Below, piece by piece: positions 18,001 through 27,031 of a DNA stretch of 64,000 bases; the stretch's first letter is position 1; every line of letters begins with the position of its first letter. The position numbers and the translations under genes were made by a program. The notes beneath the pieces were generated by a model. It did no database searches. It saw only the letters and a list, made by a program, of their open reading frames with translations, and had not been told where the DNA came from. Source of the DNA: Aminobacter sp. AP02 (lineage in GTDB: Bacteria > Pseudomonadota > Alphaproteobacteria > Rhizobiales > Rhizobiaceae); the NCBI RefSeq assembly GCF_003148805.1, contig NZ_QGGX01000008.1:186001-250000 (forward strand), given 5' to 3'.

Positions 18001-18438
18001 CAAGATTTGCCGTGGGACAATCCGCGGTTCCGCAACTGGGTCGCGGTGGCGAAGGCTTGCCACTCGATGGAGCGCGCCCTGGCGAGCGCGCTGCAGCCGC
18101 ATGACCTCAAGCCAGCACAGCTAGATGTGCTGATGAACCTCTACCGCCATCCCGGCATGTCGCAGCACGATCTCGCCCGCAAGCTGCTTGTCGGACGCTC
18201 CAACATCACGATGCTCTTGCCGCAACTGGAAAAGCGCTCGCTTGTAAGCCGCGAAGCCGATGCCAAGGACCGTCGCATCATGCGGCTGATGTTGACCGGA
18301 GACGGCGAAGCACTGCTGATGCGCGCGCTGAAAGCTTATGGAGCGCTGATCGAAAAGGCGATGAGCGCCTCGACACCCGAGCAATGCGATCTGATCGGCG
18401 CGCACATGTTGCGCGTCGCCGATGCCCTTAAGGAATAG
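17968..18438 (+). CDS. MarR-family transcriptional regulator
   Basis: A 156-residue winged-helix regulator: the core runs from ACHSMERALASAL through the recognition region LARKLLVGRSNITMLLPQLEKRSLVSREADAKDRR-type wing, then a C-terminal dimerisation helix. Two starts are possible, ATG at 17968 or ATG at 17989, because the start region is duplicated (MNNN occurs twice). The divergent hydrolase is the likely target. Its stop is four bases from the stop of the convergent msrQ gene. Confidence 0.85.
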   Translation: MNNNSSTMNNNQDLPWDNPRFRNWVAVAKACHSMERALASALQPHDLKPAQLDVLMNLYRHPGMSQHDLARKLLVGRSNITMLLPQLEKRSLVSREADAKDRRIMRLMLTGDGEALLMRALKAYGALIEKAMSASTPEQCDLIGAHMLRVADALKE

Positions 18439-18442
18439 CTGC

Positions 18443-19327
18443 TCAGGCTGCCGCTCTAGCGGCCCGCCTGCCCCGCGGCACTTGGGCCTTTCCAAGCGAT
18501 CTGACATAGCCGAGGGCAGCGACACCCAAGCCTGTCGCCAGGACCCACCATGCCGGCCGGATGGTGTAGGAAAACTGCAGGTTGGCCCAAAGCACGCGGC
18601 CGGGCGGCACGCCGGTTGCCAGCCCATACCACGCCGCCTCGATGATGACGGTCGACAGCGCCGCCGCAATTGCGATCCCGATGAGAACAAGCGGCGACAT
18701 CACGCTGAGCCCGCGCCAATGCGCCAGCCGATAAAACATCAGCAGGATGAAGAAGCCCGCCATCAGAGTCGGCTCATAGACGTCGGCCTTGGACTGCATG
18801 AAGAAATGCAGTGCCGCCAGGATGCCTATGCCGTAGGCAATCTTGTGCAGCCGGTTCCAGTTGCGCCCAAGCTGCTTGATCGCCGCATCAGTCGATGTCG
18901 CGCCAAGTACGGCCAGTCCGAGCAGCGCGACAAAGCCGATAGTGAGATAAATGCGCAGCGCAATTTCGCTGACCGCGCGCAGCACATCCCAGTTCTGGTC
19001 GAAGAAATAGAGCACCAGATGCCCGAGCGCGTAACACAGTGCGGCCAATCCGAGCATGCGACGGATGATAATCAGCTTCGGCCATTGCCCGATGCGCCGC
19101 AGCGGCGTCACAGCCAGCGACAACAGCACGAAGCGTATGGCCCAGTCGCCGGTTTCATGGATAGCCGCAGTGAACGGTCGCGGGCCAAGCAGCGTGCTGG
19201 CGCCAGCCCCTTTCGGAAAGCCGGCCAGTGCATAGTAGGCAAGCAGCAGGACCGGCACCAATGTACCGGCGAATGCCGCAGCCTTGAGAGGCGAAAAATT
19301 TCCAGCGCGGTCTTTCCAAGGCGTCAT
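18443..19327 (-). CDS. msrQ: Heme-binding membrane subunit MsrQ of the periplasmic methionine sulfoxide reductase
   Basis: A 294-residue integral membrane protein of the ferric-reductase-like (YedZ) family with about six membrane helices and the conserved histidines that bind heme (for example in ALGHLVLYF and ALHFFMQS). MsrQ passes electrons from the quinone pool to the molybdopterin enzyme MsrP, which repairs oxidised methionines in the periplasm. An msrP gene normally sits directly upstream, but here the upstream neighbour is an unrelated FMN protein, so msrP must be elsewhere or absent. Confidence 0.88.
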   Translation of the reverse strand: MTPWKDRAGNFSPLKAAAFAGTLVPVLLLAYYALAGFPKGAGASTLLGPRPFTAAIHETGDWAIRFVLLSLAVTPLRRIGQWPKLIIIRRMLGLAALCYALGHLVLYFFDQNWDVLRAVSEIALRIYLTIGFVALLGLAVLGATSTDAAIKQLGRNWNRLHKIAYGIGILAALHFFMQSKADVYEPTLMAGFFILLMFYRLAHWRGLSVMSPLVLIGIAIAAALSTVIIEAAWYGLATGVPPGRVLWANLQFSYTIRPAWWVLATGLGVAALGYVRSLGKAQVPRGRRAARAAA

Positions 19328-19446
19328 GCGGTAGCTCCAGCAGTTTGCCGGTATACGTCGCCAACGCCGCTGGAGTTACACCGACCGCAATCACTTTGTT
19401 TTGACATCAACGGCGGCTGCGATGCGATCAAAGGCCAGACAGCAGC

Positions 19447-20058
19447 CTACCACATCGATTTCCTGGCGCGCTCAGGCCATTCGCGATCATAGGCATCGCC
19501 GTCGATGCTTTCGCGGCTGGTGACGGCAAGGAGTTGCCCAGGTGTCGGCAGCGATTTCGGATCGACATGACGCTCGGGGTTCCACAGCTCGGAACGGACG
19601 ATCGCCCGCGCGCACTGGAAATAGACGGCGTCGACATCGATCACCGTCACCGAGCGCGCCGGCTTGCATTCAACGGCGAAAGACGCACACAGTTCCGTAT
19701 CGACGCTAATGCGGGCGCGACCGTTGACCCGCAACGTCGTTCCCGAGCCCGGCACCAGAAACAGCAGCGCCACCCGTGGATCGCGGATGATGTTCTTGAG
19801 CGAATCCGCGCGGTTGTTGCCGCGACGGTCAGGCATCATCAGCGTGCGCGCGTCATGGATGCGAACAAAGCCCGCAAGGTCGCCGCGCGGCGAGCAATCG
19901 AGCCCTTCTGGCCCGCTGGTCGCAAGTGAAACGAAAGGCGATGCCTCGATGAAGGCGGCGTATTCGGGAATGATGTGGTCGAGTTCCTTGACCAGCGATG
20001 TTTCGCCGGGAAGGCCATAAAGTGCTTCAAGTTGTTCGACCGAGGATATGTCCGACAT
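19447..20058 (-). CDS. Pyridoxamine 5'-phosphate oxidase-family FMN protein
   Basis: A 203-residue split-barrel flavoprotein of the PPOX class (the MSMEG_1061/DR_2398-like subgroup, by the pattern ASPFVSLATSGPEGLDCSPRGD and DRRGNNRADSLKNI). Members bind FMN or F420 and reduce or oxidise small substrates; pyridoxine metabolism is not implied. It is transcribed alone, between msrQ and a DUF971 gene on the same strand. Confidence 0.85.
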   Translation of the reverse strand: MSDISSVEQLEALYGLPGETSLVKELDHIIPEYAAFIEASPFVSLATSGPEGLDCSPRGDLAGFVRIHDARTLMMPDRRGNNRADSLKNIIRDPRVALLFLVPGSGTTLRVNGRARISVDTELCASFAVECKPARSVTVIDVDAVYFQCARAIVRSELWNPERHVDPKSLPTPGQLLAVTSRESIDGDAYDREWPERARKSMW

Positions 20059-20120
20059 CGCCTGCCCTTTTGCTTTGCTCCTGCTGCGCTTAGCCGGCCA
20101 TTGTGAACTGCCGAAGACAG

Positions 20121-20474
20121 TTACCGCTGACGGCTCAGTCCCTTTTGCGCCAGTTCGTCGAGATACCCCTGCCAGCGCTTGTCTTTCTCGTGGCCCAGCG
20201 TGTGGAGGTAATTCCAGGTGAAGATACCGGTGTCGTGGAAATCGTCGAAGGTGATGCGCACGGCGTAGTTGCCCACCGGTTCGATCTTGAGGATCGCAAC
20301 GTCTTTCTTGCCGGGAACCGTCACGCGCTGTTCCGGCGAATGTCCCTGCACCTCGGCAGATGGAGAAAGCACGCGCAGCAACTCGGCTGAAAGCTCGAAC
20401 GGGCGATGGTCAGGGAAGGTCAACGTCAACAGCTTGCGGTCCTTGGAGACCCTCAATTCTTTCGGTGCCGTCAT
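20121..20474 (-). CDS. DUF971 (GBBH-like N-terminal domain) protein
   Basis: A 117-residue single-domain protein. The pattern from LRVSKDRKLLTLTF through GNYAVRITFDDFHDTGIFTWNYL is that of DUF971, the domain also found at the N-terminus of gamma-butyrobetaine hydroxylases. Stand-alone copies often neighbour iron-sulfur or cofactor genes and may act in cluster assembly, but this is not established. It is divergent from moaA, which is itself an iron-sulfur enzyme. Confidence 0.85.
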   Translation of the reverse strand: MTAPKELRVSKDRKLLTLTFPDHRPFELSAELLRVLSPSAEVQGHSPEQRVTVPGKKDVAILKIEPVGNYAVRITFDDFHDTGIFTWNYLHTLGHEKDKRWQGYLDELAQKGLSRQR

Positions 20475-20681
20475 GATCCATCCTGCCCTTTTGAGTTGCC
20501 CTTCACTACTGCGCTTCGACCGCCGCGAAAAGCACTATCACCGCGCCAATCGGACAAAGAGACACGCGCTACCCCAGGGCAACAAACTTTCATCTTGATT
20601 GACAGGCGCGTGCGTACAACATAGCCGTAATATGCAGGCGCTGAAAAAGACGCCATAAAACGGGAAACGGAAGCGCAGACC

Positions 20682-21677
20682 ATGGATATGATCGATCCTT
20701 TCGGTCGCTCGATCAGTTATCTGCGCGTGTCGGTGACCGACCGCTGCGATTTCCGTTGTACCTATTGCATGGCCGAAGACATGACCTTCTTGCCCAAGAA
20801 GGATTTGCTGTCGCTCGAAGAACTCGACCGCCTCTGCACTGTCTTCATAGAAAAAGGCGTCAAGAAGCTGCGCCTCACCGGTGGTGAACCGCTGGTGCGC
20901 AAGAATGTCATGCACCTCATCCGCCAGCTGTCGCGCCATATCGAGAGCGGCGCGCTGGAAGAACTGACGCTGACAACCAACGGCTCGCAGCTGTCGCGCT
21001 TCGCGGGAGAACTCGCCGATTGCGGCGTTCGCCGCATCAATGTCTCGCTCGACACGCTTGATCCCGACAAGTTTCATGCCATCACCCGCTGGGGCCACCT
21101 TTCCAAGGTGATGGAAGGCATCGACGCGGCTCAGGCGGCCGGTCTGCACATCAAGCTCAATGCCGTGGCGCTCAAGGGCTTCAACGACACCGAGATCCCT
21201 GACATGCTGCGCTGGGCCAATGGCCGCGGCATGGACCTGACCGTCATCGAAACCATGCCGATGGGCGAGATCGATGCCGACCGCACCGACCAGTACATGC
21301 CGCTGTCGCTGTTAAGGGCCAATCTTGAGCGGCAGTTGACGCTGACCGACATCCCGTTCAAGACAGGCGGTCCGGCGCGCTATGTCGACGTCGCCGAAAC
21401 CGGCGGACGGCTCGGCTTCATCACGCCGATGACGCATAATTTCTGCGAAAGCTGCAATAGAGTACGGCTGACCTGTACCGGCACGCTCTACATGTGCCTC
21501 GGCCAGGAAGACGCTGCGGACCTTAGGGCACCGCTACGCGCTTCCGAAGGCAACGAGCTGTTGTCGAACGCCATCGACGAGGCGATCGGGCGCAAGCCCA
21601 AGGGCCATGACTTCATCATCGATCGCCGCACCAACCGCCCTTCCGTCTCTCGCCACATGAGCGTGACCGGCGGCTGA
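20682..21677 (+). CDS. moaA: GTP 3',8-cyclase MoaA
   Basis: A 331-residue radical-SAM enzyme for the first step of molybdenum cofactor synthesis, turning GTP into 3',8-cyclo-7,8-dihydro-GTP. The N-terminal cluster motif is CDFRCTYC, the GGEP motif is in [12 protein letters not shown], the second 4Fe-4S site is [18 protein letters not shown], and the essential C-terminal GG is present as the last two residues. Length is typical. It heads a plus-strand run with a secreted protein, a transporter, mobA and mobB. Confidence 0.97.
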   Translation: MDMIDPFGRSISYLRVSVTDRCDFRCTYCMAEDMTFLPKKDLLSLEELDRLCTVFIEKGVKKLRLTGGEPLVRKNVMHLIRQLSRHIESGALEELTLTTNGSQLSRFAGELADCGVRRINVSLDTLDPDKFHAITRWGHLSKVMEGIDAAQAAGLHIKLNAVALKGFNDTEIPDMLRWANGRGMDLTVIETMPMGEIDADRTDQYMPLSLLRANLERQLTLTDIPFKTGGPARYVDVAETGGRLGFITPMTHNFCESCNRVRLTCTGTLYMCLGQEDAADLRAPLRASEGNELLSNAIDEAIGRKPKGHDFIIDRRTNRPSVSRHMSVTGG

Positions 21678-21705
21678 CAGGCGCGTTTCTCGAAGGGGGA
21701 ACCGC

Positions 21706-22176
21706 ATGATCCGCAAGGTGGCAACGATACTGTCGGCAGGCGCGCTTGCCTTGGCAATCGCAAGCCCCGTTTCCGCCAAGCCCTTCACCTACACCAATGC
21801 CCGTTTCGGAACGTCAGTGACGTTTCCCGACGAAATCTTCACCAGCCATGCCGAGGAGCCGGCCAATGGCGACGGCCTGCTGTGGCTGGCACCAGACGGC
21901 GGAAGCCTTGCTGTCTATGGCTCCAACAACGCGCTCGAACAGACGCCTGAACAGCTTGCCGATTTCAGCTCCGAGGGACTGGATGTCAGCTACCGCAAGG
22001 TGGGCAGGGATTGGGTGGTACTGTCGGGCCATGACGGGCCCAACATCTTCTACCACCGCCTCGAGTTCGGCGGTGACGGAGTCATTCACGCGTTCCTGCT
22101 CAAGTACTCTGCGTCGGCCAAGGCGAAATACGACCCGTTGGTCAGCGCTATCGCCGAAAGCCTCAACGGCCCATAG
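21706..22176 (+). CDS. Conserved secreted protein of unknown function
   Basis: A 156-residue protein with a signal peptide (hydrophobic residues 8-20, likely cleavage after VSAKP-like ASPVSA). The mature part begins FTYTNARFGTSVTFPDEIF, a pattern seen in small exported proteins of rhizobia next to moaA, but I know no function. GGGGGAACC lies directly before the ATG. It starts 28 bases after the moaA stop and is probably cotranscribed. Confidence 0.7.
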   Translation: MIRKVATILSAGALALAIASPVSAKPFTYTNARFGTSVTFPDEIFTSHAEEPANGDGLLWLAPDGGSLAVYGSNNALEQTPEQLADFSSEGLDVSYRKVGRDWVVLSGHDGPNIFYHRLEFGGDGVIHAFLLKYSASAKAKYDPLVSAIAESLNGP

Positions 22177-22266
22177 GCCGAATGCTGCCTGGTCCAGCCG
22201 ATTGGCATTGCTGTTTCGCGTGCTGGTGCTAAAGCCGTAGGGCAACAGCAGCAACGGAAAGCTCAA

Positions 22267-23187
22267 TTGCCTCTTTCCTCGAATATTCGCGGCGCCGTGT
22301 TCATGGTGATCGCGATGGCAGCATTCACCTTCAACGATACGCTGAGCAAGCTCGCTTCCCAGACGATCAATCCGGGTCAGTTGATGCTCGTACGCGGTGT
22401 GTTCGCCACCACGCTGATCAGCCTGCTGGCCTGGCAACAGGGCGCGCTCAGGGGTTTTAGGCAGTACTGGCACCCCATGGTGCTGTTGCGTCTTGTCGGC
22501 GAGGTCGGTGGCACGGTCTGCTTTCTCGTTGCCTTGCCGCATCTGCCACTGGCCAACATTTCGGCCGTGCTCCAGGCACTGCCACTCGCGGTGACCATGG
22601 GAGCGGCACTGTTTCTGGGCGAGAGCGTCGGCTGGCGCCGCTGGCTGGCTATCGCCACCGGATTCGGCGGTGTCCTGATCATCGTGCGTCCCGGTTTCGA
22701 GGGCTTCAACGCCTTTTCAGTGCTGGCGCTGCTGTCGGTTGCCTTTTGCGCGGTACGCGACCTTGCGACACGCAAGATCCCCGGCCACGTGCCTTCCCTT
22801 TTCGTATCGACCGTCACGACGATCGTCATCACCATCACCGGTGCGCTGACGATCGTACCCTTCGGCGGGTGGGTGCCGATGACTTTCGACCTCGTCCTTT
22901 TCCTGGCGGGGGCGGCAGTGCTGGTGCTGTTCGGCTATCAGTTCGTCATCATGGCGATGCGCGAAGGCGAAATCTCATTCATCGCACCGTTTCGCTACAC
23001 CGCTCTGATCTGGGCTCTCTCGCTCAGCATCGTGGTATTCAGCGATATGCCGGACCCTGCAATGATCGCCGGTGCCGCCATCATCGTCGCCTCCGGCCTC
23101 TACTCGCTCTATCGCGAACGTGTCGTTGGCAAGGGTCGACCGGCGGCGGACAGCACAAGCGCCTCAATGGCGCCCGACGGAGTTTAG
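22267..23187 (+). CDS. DMT-superfamily (EamA) transporter
   Basis: A 306-residue inner-membrane protein with ten predicted helices in two EamA repeats. Such carriers export or import small metabolites, and the substrate is unknown. Translation probably starts at TTG (22267): GGAAAG lies five bases before it, and the resulting N-terminus MPLSSNIRGAVFMV fits the usual start of this subgroup. The next ATG would remove part of the first helix. mobA starts two bases past its stop. Confidence 0.88.
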   Translation: MPLSSNIRGAVFMVIAMAAFTFNDTLSKLASQTINPGQLMLVRGVFATTLISLLAWQQGALRGFRQYWHPMVLLRLVGEVGGTVCFLVALPHLPLANISAVLQALPLAVTMGAALFLGESVGWRRWLAIATGFGGVLIIVRPGFEGFNAFSVLALLSVAFCAVRDLATRKIPGHVPSLFVSTVTTIVITITGALTIVPFGGWVPMTFDLVLFLAGAAVLVLFGYQFVIMAMREGEISFIAPFRYTALIWALSLSIVVFSDMPDPAMIAGAAIIVASGLYSLYRERVVGKGRPAADSTSASMAPDGV

Positions 23188-23189
23188 CC

Positions 23190-23813
23190 ATGGCGATGCA
23201 GATCGCGGGCCTGATCCTTGCCGGCGGGCGATCGAGCCGGATGGGAGGCACCGACAAGACGCTGCTGCCGCTTTTTGGGCGCCCCTTGATCAGTCAAGTG
23301 CTTGACCGCCTTGCATCCCAGGTGTCTCCGGTTTGCATCAACACCAACGCCGGTCCGTCTCATTTCGCGAGCCTCGGCGTGGACATCATCGCCGATACGA
23401 TTGCCGGCTATCAGGGCCCGCTGGCTGGCGTGTTCGCCGGGCTGGAATGGGCGGACAGCAAGGGTGAGATCACCCATGTCCTCAGCGTTGCCGGGGATAC
23501 GCCATTCTTCCCGCTTGATCTCGCCCGGCAACTCGCCATGCATTCGACTGCGGGGCGCGTGGCGGTGGCTGCCTCCAACGGGCGCGTGCACCCGACTTTC
23601 GCGCTGTGGCCGGTTTCGCTTCGCGAAGCGCTTGCGGCCTTTTTGGAAAGCGGCGATACCCGAAGGGTGATGACGTTCATCGAGCAAGCAGGCTTAGACG
23701 TGGTTGATTTCGAAGTCGAACAGCGCGGCGCGACGACCCTCGATCCGTTCTTCAACATCAACACGCCTGGTGACCTTGCCGAGGCCGAACGCCTTTTTGG
23801 CGGAGCGAACTGA
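23190..23813 (+). CDS. mobA: Molybdenum cofactor guanylyltransferase MobA
   Basis: A 207-residue nucleotidyltransferase that attaches GMP to molybdopterin to form the MGD cofactor used by DMSO-reductase-family enzymes. The N-terminal GTP-binding motif LAGGRSSRMGGTDK and the VAGDTPFFP block are intact. The start at 23190 is right behind the transporter stop. Its stop codon overlaps the mobB start by one base, so the two are translationally coupled. Confidence 0.95.
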   Translation: MAMQIAGLILAGGRSSRMGGTDKTLLPLFGRPLISQVLDRLASQVSPVCINTNAGPSHFASLGVDIIADTIAGYQGPLAGVFAGLEWADSKGEITHVLSVAGDTPFFPLDLARQLAMHSTAGRVAVAASNGRVHPTFALWPVSLREALAAFLESGDTRRVMTFIEQAGLDVVDFEVEQRGATTLDPFFNINTPGDLAEAERLFGGAN

Positions 23814-24340
23814 TGGCGCATCGCGTTTTCGGCATCACCGGCTGGAAAAACTCCGGCAAGACGACCTTGACCGAGCGCCTGGTGACGGAACTTGTCGGGC
23901 GCGGCTGGAGGGTCTCGACTGTCAAGCACGCTCATCACCACTTCGATATCGACAAGCCGGGCGCTGACAGTTTTCGCCATCGCGAGGCCGGTGCAACGGA
24001 GGTTGCCATCGTGTCAGGCCGCCGCTGGGCGCTGATGCACGAACTGCGAGGTGAAGACGAGCCGACGCTGGACGAGGTTTTGGCGCGCCTTGCGCCTTGC
24101 GATCTGGTGCTCGTCGAAGGCTACAAGCGCGAGAACCATCTCAAGATAGAAGCGCGCCGGCTGGAGGCCAAGGATCGCTCGCCGCTGACCTCCAAGGACC
24201 CCGCCATCGTCGCCGTCGCCTCCGATCATCCGGTCGAGGGAGAACAGGTTCCGGTGTTCGGGATCGACGACATCAGGGCGATTGCCGACTTTATCGAAAA
24301 GCAGTTTGGCCTGAACGCCGCTAACGCAACGTCAACTTAG
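23813..24340 (+). CDS. mobB: Molybdopterin-guanine dinucleotide synthesis protein MobB
   Basis: A 175-residue P-loop GTPase that assists MobA. The Walker A motif GWKNSGKTTL is at residues 10-19, and the VKHAHHHFDIDKPGADSFRHREAG segment and LVEGYKRE are typical of MobB. It ends the moaA-to-mobB run; a separate amino-acid transporter follows after a 145-base leader. Confidence 0.95.
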   Translation: MAHRVFGITGWKNSGKTTLTERLVTELVGRGWRVSTVKHAHHHFDIDKPGADSFRHREAGATEVAIVSGRRWALMHELRGEDEPTLDEVLARLAPCDLVLVEGYKRENHLKIEARRLEAKDRSPLTSKDPAIVAVASDHPVEGEQVPVFGIDDIRAIADFIEKQFGLNAANATST

Positions 24341-24485
24341 TTGCATGGTACCAGGATCACAAAAGACCTTTTCACGATTGATTTTTAACTGAAAACAGTG
24401 GGAGTATCCCCGCCACAGGCGGATAGTTTCCGCCCAACGGCCGCAATGGACAGGAACCGGCCGGACGGTAACAGAGAGGAAGATT

Positions 24486-25262
24486 ATGCGTATTTCCAAG
24501 ATCGCCTTGGCCGCATCGGCAGCGTTCGCGCTGACCATCGGAATGGCACAGGCGCAAGAAAAGAAAATCACGATCGCCACCGAAGGTGCCTACCCTCCCT
24601 ACAACAACCTGACCGCTGACGGTAAGCTCGTAGGCTTCGACGTCGACATCGCCAACGCGCTCTGCGACGAGATGAAGGTCAAGTGCGAGATCGTCGCCCA
24701 GGAATGGGACGGCATGATTCCGGCACTTCAGGCCGGCAAGTTCGACGCCATCATCGCGCAGATGTCGATCACGCCCGAACGCAAGGAAAAGATCGACTTC
24801 TCCAAGAAGTACATCAACACCCCTGCGGTGATCGCTGCGGCCAAGGACAGCGACATCAAAGGCGTGACCAAGGAAGACCTGGCTGGCAAGACTATTGGCG
24901 TGCAGGGCTCGACCATTCACTACAACTACTCCGAGAAGGTCCTCACCGACAGCACGATCAAGTCTTATCCAAGCGCGGAAGAGTACAAGCTGGACATCAC
25001 CAATGGCCGTCTTGACGCAGTGATGGACGACCTCGTGTCCATCCAGGGCTGGCTCGACAGCCCGGACGGCGCTTGCTGCAAGATCGTGGGTACCATTCCG
25101 AACATGCCCGAAATCCACGGCGAAGGCGCAGGCGTTGGCGTCCGCAAGGGCGAAACAGCACTGGCCGACCAGTTCTCCGCGGCAATCGCAGCCATTCGCG
25201 CCAACGGGAAGTACAAGGAAATCAACGACAAGTACTTCAAGTTCGACGTTTATGGCGATTGA
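24486..25262 (+). CDS. Amino-acid ABC transporter, periplasmic binding protein (LAO-like)
   Basis: A 258-residue binding protein with a Sec signal peptide ending AQAQ (residue ~23). The sequence IATEGAYPPYNNLTADGKLVGFDVDIANAL is the classic entry to the family binding lysine, arginine, ornithine, octopine and related compounds; the ligand is not certain. A ribosome site GAGAGGAAG precedes the ATG. The leader (24341-24485) contains a small hairpin GGCGGA/TCCGCC. A hairpin follows the gene before the permeases. Confidence 0.92.
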   Translation: MRISKIALAASAAFALTIGMAQAQEKKITIATEGAYPPYNNLTADGKLVGFDVDIANALCDEMKVKCEIVAQEWDGMIPALQAGKFDAIIAQMSITPERKEKIDFSKKYINTPAVIAAAKDSDIKGVTKEDLAGKTIGVQGSTIHYNYSEKVLTDSTIKSYPSAEEYKLDITNGRLDAVMDDLVSIQGWLDSPDGACCKIVGTIPNMPEIHGEGAGVGVRKGETALADQFSAAIAAIRANGKYKEINDKYFKFDVYGD

Positions 25263-25292
25263 GCCGATCAGGGTCTGACAAGTTCAAACAGG

Positions 25293-25313
25293 CGGCGGGA
25301 CAAGTTCCCGCCG
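25293..25313 (+). terminator. Intercistronic hairpin after the binding-protein gene
   Basis: An 8-base-pair stem CGGCGGGA/TCCCGCCG with a five-base loop, followed by TTTGGC. Placed between a binding-protein gene and its permeases, it probably lowers read-through or stabilises the upstream message, so that more binding protein than permease is made. Confidence 0.6.
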
Positions 25314-25397
25314 TTTGGCTAATTTAGACACAACAACAAGCCGCCACGAAAGGCGGTGGCACTCCCACAACGGGAATGCAAAGGGGACAATCTGCCG

Positions 25398-26111
25398 ATG
25401 CAAAGCGTTTGGGCGCTTCTCAGTTTCGGACCCGAAGGTTGGGGAGACGATCTTGCCCATGGCGTGCTTGTCACCGTTTCGCTAGCCCTGGTGACATTGC
25501 CGCTGGGCTTGCTGATCGGCTACCTGATCGCACTGGCCAAGCAGTCGAGCGAACCGTCCATGCGGCTGGCCGGCAATATCTACACCACGATCTTCCGCGG
25601 CTTGCCTGAGCTTTTGACGCTGTTTCTCGTGTTCTACGGCGCCCAGATCGGCATCCAGCAGCTGGTCCGGCTGGTGCGACCCGATGCGGTCGTCGAAATC
25701 AACAGCTTCGTTGCCGGCATGATCGCCCTGGGCGCCGTCTTCTCATCCTACGCCAGCGAAGTCTTACTTTCTGCCTTTCGCGCCATCCCGCGCGGCCAGT
25801 ATGAAGGCGGCTATTCGATAGGCTTGTCCCAGCGCCAGACCATGCGGCTGGTGATCCTGCCGCAACTCATTCGCATCGCCCTGCCCGGCCTGTCCAATCT
25901 CTGGCTCATCCTGCTCAAGGAGACGGCTCTGGTCTCGGCGGTCGGCCTGACCGACATCGTCCGTCAAAGCAGTATTGCCGCGCGTGTCACCAAACACGCT
26001 TTCATGTTCTTCGGCGTCGCCTGCCTGATCTATCTTGCACTCGCCATCATCTCGTCCTTCGGCATCAACGCAATCGAGCGCTGGGTCGGCAAGCGGGAGG
26101 CGCAGCGATGA
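25398..26111 (+). CDS. Amino-acid ABC transporter permease (HisQ-like)
   Basis: A 237-residue membrane protein of the HisMQ type with about five helices and the EAA loop (ASEVLLSAFRAIPRGQYEGGYSIG). The ATG at 25398 has AAGGGG upstream; the earlier GTG at 25356 gives a hydrophilic N-terminus unlike the family. Its stop overlaps the next permease start by four bases. Confidence 0.9.
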   Translation: MQSVWALLSFGPEGWGDDLAHGVLVTVSLALVTLPLGLLIGYLIALAKQSSEPSMRLAGNIYTTIFRGLPELLTLFLVFYGAQIGIQQLVRLVRPDAVVEINSFVAGMIALGAVFSSYASEVLLSAFRAIPRGQYEGGYSIGLSQRQTMRLVILPQLIRIALPGLSNLWLILLKETALVSAVGLTDIVRQSSIAARVTKHAFMFFGVACLIYLALAIISSFGINAIERWVGKREAQR

Positions 26112-26938
26112 GCACGACGAGTGAACCAACCGCCAAGGCGCTGCGCCCGCCAGCACCGCCACGTGGCTGGTCGAGCGAACGCTTGATGGGCTGGGGCTTT
26201 GTCGGCCTCTGGATCGTGCTGGGACTTGCCCTCGTAACCTACCTGTTCAGTGCCTGGAATCCTGAACTCTTCGCCAAATACGCGCCATCCTACCTCTCGG
26301 GCCTGCGCGTAACGCTGACGCTGGTCGCGATTTCCACCGTGCTGGGCGCGGTCCTGTCGTTGCCGATCTGCTATGCCAGAATGTCGAAGAACCGGGTGTT
26401 GAATGCGATTTCCTTTGGCTATGTCTATTTTTTCCGCGGCACGCCGCTGCTCGCACAGACCTTCCTGATCTATTACGGGTTCGGCTCGTTCAGGCCGCAG
26501 CTGGAGGCCATCGGCCTGTGGAGTTTTTTCCGCGAAGCCTGGTATTGCGCGGTCTTTGCCTTTGCGCTCAACACTGCTGCCTATCAGGCGGAAATCCTGC
26601 GTGGCGCCATTGAAAGCGTCGGCAAAGGCCAATGGGAGGCGGCATCCGCGCTTGGCCTGTCGAAATTGCAGACACTCTACAAGGTCGTCCTGCCGCAGGC
26701 ATTGATAGTGGCGCTTCGCCCTTACGGCAACGAAATCATCCTGATGATCAAGGGTTCCGCCATCGTCGCCATCATCACGGTCTACGATCTGATGGGCGAG
26801 ACACGGCGCGCCTTTTCGCGCACGTTCGACTTCCAGACCTATCTCTGGGCGGCCCTGCTCTACCTCTCGTTGGTTGAAACCTTGCGCCATTTTATCGACT
26901 GGATCGAACGGCGCATCACTCGCCATCTGCATCGCTGA
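26108..26938 (+). CDS. Amino-acid ABC transporter permease (HisM-like)
   Basis: A 276-residue partner permease with a longer hydrophilic N-terminus and an EAA loop (QAEILRGAIESVGKGQWEAASALG). Together with the gene before it, this forms the membrane heterodimer. No ATP-binding subunit follows; the next gene is an unrelated dehydrogenase, so the transporter must borrow an ATPase encoded elsewhere. Confidence 0.9.
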   Translation: MSTTSEPTAKALRPPAPPRGWSSERLMGWGFVGLWIVLGLALVTYLFSAWNPELFAKYAPSYLSGLRVTLTLVAISTVLGAVLSLPICYARMSKNRVLNAISFGYVYFFRGTPLLAQTFLIYYGFGSFRPQLEAIGLWSFFREAWYCAVFAFALNTAAYQAEILRGAIESVGKGQWEAASALGLSKLQTLYKVVLPQALIVALRPYGNEIILMIKGSAIVAIITVYDLMGETRRAFSRTFDFQTYLWAALLYLSLVETLRHFIDWIERRITRHLHR

Positions 26939-27031
26939 GCAAACTCTGGCCCAAACACGATCGCCTTGACGAATCCGCCCCATGTCATAGACCTCGGGCA
27001 CGACAATATTTGCACTTCGAAAGGGTGAGCC

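Noticed and set aside
20599-20627. TTGACA with possible -10 upstream of moaA
   Set aside because: The base run at the right spacing is TAGCCG, a poor -10; only the -35 is good.
24341-24485. Riboswitch in the leader of the amino-acid binding protein gene
   Set aside because: Only one short hairpin; the sequence does not match lysine or glycine riboswitch cores that I know.
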